A DNA stretch of 64,000 bases, taken from the NCBI GenBank assembly GCA_004794785.1, contig SJOL01008668.1, positions 411,967-475,966 on the forward strand, read 5' to 3'. Below, one piece after another: positions 59,196 to 64,000 of the stretch. The notes under the pieces are model-generated. The model saw nothing but the letters and a program-made list of their open reading frames with translations, searched no databases and had not been told where the DNA came from. Position 1 is the stretch's first letter, and the number at the start of each line of letters is the position of its first letter. A program made the position numbers and the translations under genes. The stretch comes from Opisthorchis felineus (Eukaryota > Platyhelminthes > Trematoda > Opisthorchiida > Opisthorchiidae).

Positions 59196-60433
59196 AGCTG
59201 AACCAGACAGCCATAGTTTTATGTGTGAATGTGTTCCGGTCAGAATGCTGTTCAAAATTGTGATGAACCTGAGTAATAATAACAATGAGTTTTAGCCTAC
59301 AAACTGCTTACCTGAGACGAAAACATAAAGTGTGCTGTGTTCATTTTCGTTTTTGACTGCATTTATGTACGCCTCGTTACTACGCGGTGTACGGTTTTCC
59401 ATTAATAATTTTGCCTGTTTGAATGAACCACACTCGTGTGGGGACATTTTAGGAAAACGCAAATACCGCCGGTTTTACCTACCCACAGCTTTCAACATAC
59501 ACCAGTAACAATTTGTAGACCTCTTCCAGCTGCAGAACGTTTGACATAACCCAGATTTATTTTATGTATCACCGGCATCGATCTTTGGACACCGAAATTC
59601 AGTTAATCAACTTCAAACTCGGGATACTTGCATCAAACAGGAACTGAGCAGAACTCCAGCAAATGTACAGACCTTCTTGAGGGCCCTCTATTATAAGATT
59701 TTATCGAATGACCTGTAAGACAGCGGTGTTTCTTGGTAAATTTATTCATAAGGGGTACTTTGCGTTACTAAGACATTTCGCGTGTGAACTCCGATATTGG
59801 GAAAGGCCGCTCTGCGTTTCGAATACAGACGCTCTAATGCTCGTTCGATGTGTGGTTTGGTGTAAATACCAATTCACTTTTATCCCACTTTATCTATCAC
59901 TGATTTAGGTAAGTTTCGGGTATTCTTAATTTGTCTAGTACTTCTCGATTCAACATAACGCCTGATCACCACAAGGACGACTGAGGTTAAAATGTGGTCA
60001 GTAACATCAATCAAGTATGCAAATTATACGCACACAAACATGAGCCACATGACTGAACTTTATGTTCTGAGGATTATTCATCCTTGGCCGTACCCGTAGA
60101 AACGGTTCTTTCTAATGGTCATAGATTAGTTCTTTAAGTACAAGCTATTGGTAGCCAGTGGCCGAAGAAAGGAAATATTAAAATATTGATGCACGTCGCA
60201 TGTAAGATAGGGCAACCTCAATTTAGTTAATTGTACCAAGTGCTTCTCAAGTTTAACCAATTGGGCGCCAACTGGTCTCGAACTAGCCTACAACAAATAT
60301 AACAGCCTGCTTTTACGTTACACTGTGACTGTTCAAGTAAGCAATCCTAATTGAAGATGAATCTTACCCCAACTAATCTTGTTTAACTTTTGTTCTGAAT
60401 TGTAGGAAACTAGAGTAAATTAATTAGAACTGA
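59196..60433. other. No gene recognised
   Basis: AT-rich, with no frame of interest and no recognised repeat. Confidence 0.35.
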
Positions 60434-60514
60434 TATGGTGTTTCGGTTGCGTCATCTACCGGAAAAAATTCTGCAGGTTATTCTTTCCTTCTTGCACTGG
60501 AAGAACTTACAATA
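60434..60514 (+). other. F-box-like fragment, tentative
   Basis: A 26-codon frame reads HLPEKILQVILSFLHWKNL, which fits the start of an F-box (LP..IL..ILSFL...L), the motif that binds Skp1 in SCF ubiquitin ligases. A stop follows at once, and TTTGTTCTGAATTGTAG about 30 bases upstream of the ATG could be an acceptor. It may be a pseudogene, a broken exon or chance; the match is short. Confidence 0.25.
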
Positions 60515-62715
60515 AATGCTCACTACGTGAGCTAGCCCGAAATAGTGGACAAAATAGAGCATACTACTTTGCAAAATCTGGTTCAGGCTTGGATCCACCA
60601 ATGTCGAATTTTAGGTGGAACAACAAAAAACGCATACAGGTGACATAAAAACACCCGAAGACTAATTTCCCGTTAGAAGTTGTGAATCCACATTTCTTTC
60701 AGATCCGTTGCCTGTTAACAACTGCAAAGGCTTAGTTAGGTCGATAACCCATTCAGATATTTTCCAAGATGCCCACCGACGCGACATCTGCATACACGGA
60801 GTAGTTCCATGTTCTTGGTCAAACTAGGTGGAACTAGTCAGCCTAAGAAATCGCCATTAGCTGAAGGTGTCGCCGATGATCCCGTGACAGAACCTCGTAC
60901 TACAAGGTGATATCTCCCACAATGACTGTCCAACATTTGCTTGTAAATCGATCAACAGCGTAGAATTGTGGCATTCTATCCGACCCTGTTCAACCAACCA
61001 CTTGCTTATGTCAAACGTACACAGGGTGCACTGAGCGTACAATTTCCACATTCTGGAAGGGGTTAGAACGATTCCACTAGTTTTATTCAACGGAATGATA
61101 CCTAATTTCTTTCTGCGCCAGCGTCAATTTGAGGAAAAATTGTTGTTGCCCCACCAAAGCTTGTACTGAACGATTGTCTGTTTACCCACTGCCCTGTATG
61201 TTACATGTTGTGGTGAGGAGTAGTCGTTCAAAATGTCATTCATCTAGAACTTTATGCAATGAACGGAGCAAGCAGTTACGTAGATTTATCGGGCTCTTGT
61301 CAATCTTTATTGTATCTGAAGCAAGAAGGTTTCAAGCTTGAACTGGAATATCCGTCATTTTGTGCAAGGAAATATCAGTGCGTTCGTAGTTGAGGAATGT
61401 GTTCCTGTTGATGTACACGTTTTGCCAAAAAGACGGGCAAAACACTGATTCTTCTTAAAGTTTACATGCTACGGCAGGGGGCTGTATAACTTCAAGATGC
61501 AAAATCAAGCAAACCACAGAACAGAAATTGAGGAAAATCGGAGTTATCGTGGTTAAATACCATAGTGGGAGCAGCAATGACCAGACATACAAAGTTCATA
61601 ACATCAAACATTTGAAAGTAACAGAAAATGATACATGGGGCCTATACTACTATCGGAAAAATTGACTATTGAATGGGTTATTTTTGATCAACTTCCTTAT
61701 GACGTTTAAAATCAGATCTGAGGGACGAGACGAATGACGCGACTTACATTTAAGATAGGGATGGCAGCAGCAGTGTTAGTTGTGTCAAGCTAGATTGCTT
61801 CATCTTGGATGCGATATCGGCGACAGTAGTTTGGAATGCCTCAAAAGGTGGCAGCCGCGGTTATTTATCGTACTCTGGATTGCACTTCGTTGACTAGTCG
61901 ACTTAAGATTTTGATGATATTTGCACATTTCTTTGCCCATCCCCTGCCTCATTTCATTATCAAGAAAGTCAGTTTTCCGAGTTTTGTGCCGCCGTACTTG
62001 TTCCCTTTTGTGCTTTTTCAACGAATGTGACCTGACCTTATTTTGACAATTTTAAGATATATTATTACTGTTTAAATGTGTAGAACCTAAAAGTCTCGTT
62101 TTCGTTTTCCTTAGGGTGATCTCATTATTATGGCATAGGTTTCCAAAGGTAATCTCCCTCTGTGACTAATAACTTAATCAAACAGTCTGTTGATCTACTG
62201 GTTACAAAAATATAAGACTGGTGAATAGTAACCGGCATTGATTATACAGCAGACAGGAACATGAAACTTCAAAGTTGCTACTTAGGACAACCCTACCATC
62301 AGCTTTGATGAGGTGGACTATTATGTTCCAAATGTTAGGATTTATGGTATCCTTTGACGTTACCGTAAGTCTGATTGTTGTCACTCACAAACTCTGCTTT
62401 TTCTGTCAATATTAAACAATTATTTTGTGGACTATATTTGTTCCAACAAAGATCTTCAAGGTAAAACAAGCAAATGTCCACAGTACTCTTGGTAAAAAAC
62501 CCGAATGGCTTCAACTTCACAATGACGGTTTATCTATGACTTCTACTTAAAATTTGTATTGTTCGAATTCTTTGGAAGAAAAACGACTGGCACATAATTC
62601 ATGCATAATTTTATAAATAGATTCATTTTTGCTCCTCATGTGAGCTTTTCTCCCAATTTGAAAATACAGATGACTCAGCAGTTCTTCATATTCGATTGAC
62701 AAATTTCAGGTTCGT
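60515..62715. other. No gene recognised; contains 3' flank of the GPCR gene
   Basis: There are no convincing frames. The right end should hold the 3' UTR of the receptor gene on the - strand, although no AATAAA was seen close to its stop. Confidence 0.35.
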
Positions 62716-63453
62716 CTACCTGATTACGGGAATACACTGTCTGGTATGGAACAACTGTCCTATGTCACGCCGAAAGTTTGGGTTCATGAAACCATAAACA
62801 ATGGGGTTGATGGCGTTATTTACATAGTATACATAGAAAATGGGCAGATACAATGGTATCAGATTGTGTATCATCATCATCGCTGGCAGCATTGTAACAA
62901 TGTAGCATAGGGCCACTACGAATAGCATAGCTGCTGTCTTGAGATTTTGAAAGTTTGTTGTGTCCACTAGGCTCTTAACTGACTTCAGTGAGCGCCTGTC
63001 CATAAAGGCTGGTGTTCTTGATCGTCTCTCAGAGTCATTGAAATGTATTGTTAGTCGTGGGTGCGATGTGAATCTTGTCTGCTCTCTAGATAACTCATCA
63101 TTTCCTGATTTCCCGTCATAAGCCTGAATTTGGTGACCATTTTCTGTGTTCTCTACGCCCATTAAATACTGCTCATTCAGTTGGAGTGTCCCTTCAGGTT
63201 CGGATGACCGTAGGATTGAATGCTGTTGTATTTCTTTAGGTTCTTCAAGGTGGTCGCAGGGGCCACAACCTTCAGTCATGCTCACATGTGGTGTATCTCC
63301 CTTGACAGCTTGTGTAACCGGGTAGTCCTGGATCCGATCAATTGGCATTCCAGTAGTGTTGCTTACCAAGCAGTTTGTCGGTTCAATGGCGGTCAGGAGC
63401 AGGTGAGTTGATTTTTGTCGTGAACCGCACAGTTGTTTCCTTTTCTTGAAAGT
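62716..63453 (-). CDS. Class A (rhodopsin-like) GPCR, last coding exon
   Basis: This exon encodes 245 residues: a long hydrophilic third intracellular loop (about 1-170), TM6 (about 172-200, KTAAMLFVVALCYIVTMLP) and TM7 with NNAINPIVYGF (NPxxY at about 216-220), then a helix-8-like FRRDIGQLF and a Cys near the C-terminus. The protein would be a plasma-membrane receptor for a neuropeptide or amine-like ligand. On the - strand, CTTATACTTGTCCCGTTTACAG gives a strong acceptor, so the exon begins at 63453 in phase 0; the open frame runs on to 63540 only by chance. TM1-TM5 must be beyond the window. The TM6 C-W-x-P motif is T-M-L-P here, as in some divergent receptors. The ligand cannot be told. 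Confidence 0.82.
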   Translation of the reverse strand, partial: TFKKRKQLCGSRQKSTHLLLTAIEPTNCLVSNTTGMPIDRIQDYPVTQAVKGDTPHVSMTEGCGPCDHLEEPKEIQQHSILRSSEPEGTLQLNEQYLMGVENTENGHQIQAYDGKSGNDELSREQTRFTSHPRLTIHFNDSERRSRTPAFMDRRSLKSVKSLVDTTNFQNLKTAAMLFVVALCYIVTMLPAMMMIHNLIPLYLPIFYVYYVNNAINPIVYGFMNPNFRRDIGQLFHTRQCIPVIR

Positions 63454-64000
63454 CTGTAAACGGGACAAGTATAAGAAAAACCAGTGTGAAGCAATATTTT
63501 TATACCATAGGACATTTTCAAAGCGAAATGGTGATTTCACTAAACACGACCGGATTCAGAAAAGCTAACGTACAGGAGCATTTCTGTCTATACTTGGACA
63601 AGTCGGTTAGCCATTTCTTATGCTTGTGTCTACCGGGGCTGGAAAGCTGTTAGGTTGTTTGAACGAGCGACTCATGTGCTCAGACATGTACGTGAGTGTT
63701 GAAAAATATTGAGATTTTGTGGGACTTGGTTAGGAAGATGTGGTATGTTTGTAGCTAGATTAGACAAGCCGCGCTAGGGAATTTCTGAACATCTGCCATT
63801 TTCATTCTAATGATCTTATTGTCAGCATATTAAAATTTTCCAGAATGTAAACAAAAGAATATGGCACAAATCTGCTTCTGAAGACGCGAAGGATAGTCGA
63901 AAAACGACTACAACAAGATCACAGGACCATTCTTGTGCTCTAAATTAGAGTGGGTATTTTTGACATCCTAGGGACAAAGGTGGAAAATTATTTTGATGCA
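63454..64000 (-). other. Presumed intron of the GPCR gene
   Basis: The sequence upstream of the acceptor (higher coordinates) shows no further receptor exon. It is therefore taken as part of the intron before the last exon. Confidence 0.5.

Noticed and set aside
63454..63540. N-terminal 29 codons of the open frame before the GPCR exon
   Set aside because: A strong acceptor ends at 63454 and the extra codons do not resemble a receptor. A class A receptor could not start in its third loop.

Overview
The window looks like nuclear DNA of a parasitic flatworm, most likely a trematode (fluke). The reasons are: one gene with a 35-bp intron, long gene-poor stretches, many decayed retroelements of the kinds common in flukes (RTE/jockey-type and R2-like non-LTR elements, Ty3/Gypsy, Penelope-like elements with a GIY-YIG domain), and tRNA-derived repeats that carry hammerhead-ribozyme-like cores. 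No bacterial operon, rRNA gene or intact tRNA gene was found. Species cannot be fixed by eye.

Layout. 1-4940: a pile of old retroelements on the + strand: the 3' end of one non-LTR element, then a broken EN/RT non-LTR copy (about 500-3306) with an internal duplication and a nested palindromic insert, then a 5'-truncated Ty3/Gypsy pol remnant (about 3307-4940). 5457-6535: the only complete, undamaged protein gene seen, a membrane-anchored short-chain dehydrogenase/reductase with one 35-bp intron. 6711-8640: a tRNA-like SINE and another RT fragment. About 11396-15400 (- strand): a nearly full-length but dead non-LTR element, with tandem repeats at its 5' end, endonuclease, RT and a short pentanucleotide tail. 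17715-18790 (-) and 19240-19500 (+): two Penelope-like remnants.

20000-53000 is mostly non-coding. It holds several members of one dispersed repeat family with a ~300-bp period (20.1, 29.2, 35.0-35.8, 40.0-41.0 kb), two of them about 98% identical, and a 296-bp palindrome at 28.1-28.4 kb with two opposed hammerhead-like cores. A more decayed hammerhead-bearing repeat lies at 36.3-36.5 kb. A decayed R2-like element with a C-terminal restriction-like endonuclease motif lies at 53.1-54.2 kb (-), and another RT 3' end at 58.5-59.2 kb (+).

The right edge (62716-63453, -) holds the last coding exon of a class A GPCR whose upstream exons lie beyond the window. A few isolated open stretches (34.1, 42.7, 45.7, 60.4 kb) could be exons of unknown genes and are listed with low confidence. 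The two real genes show no functional link; the rest is best read as layered transposon insertion into gene-poor DNA.
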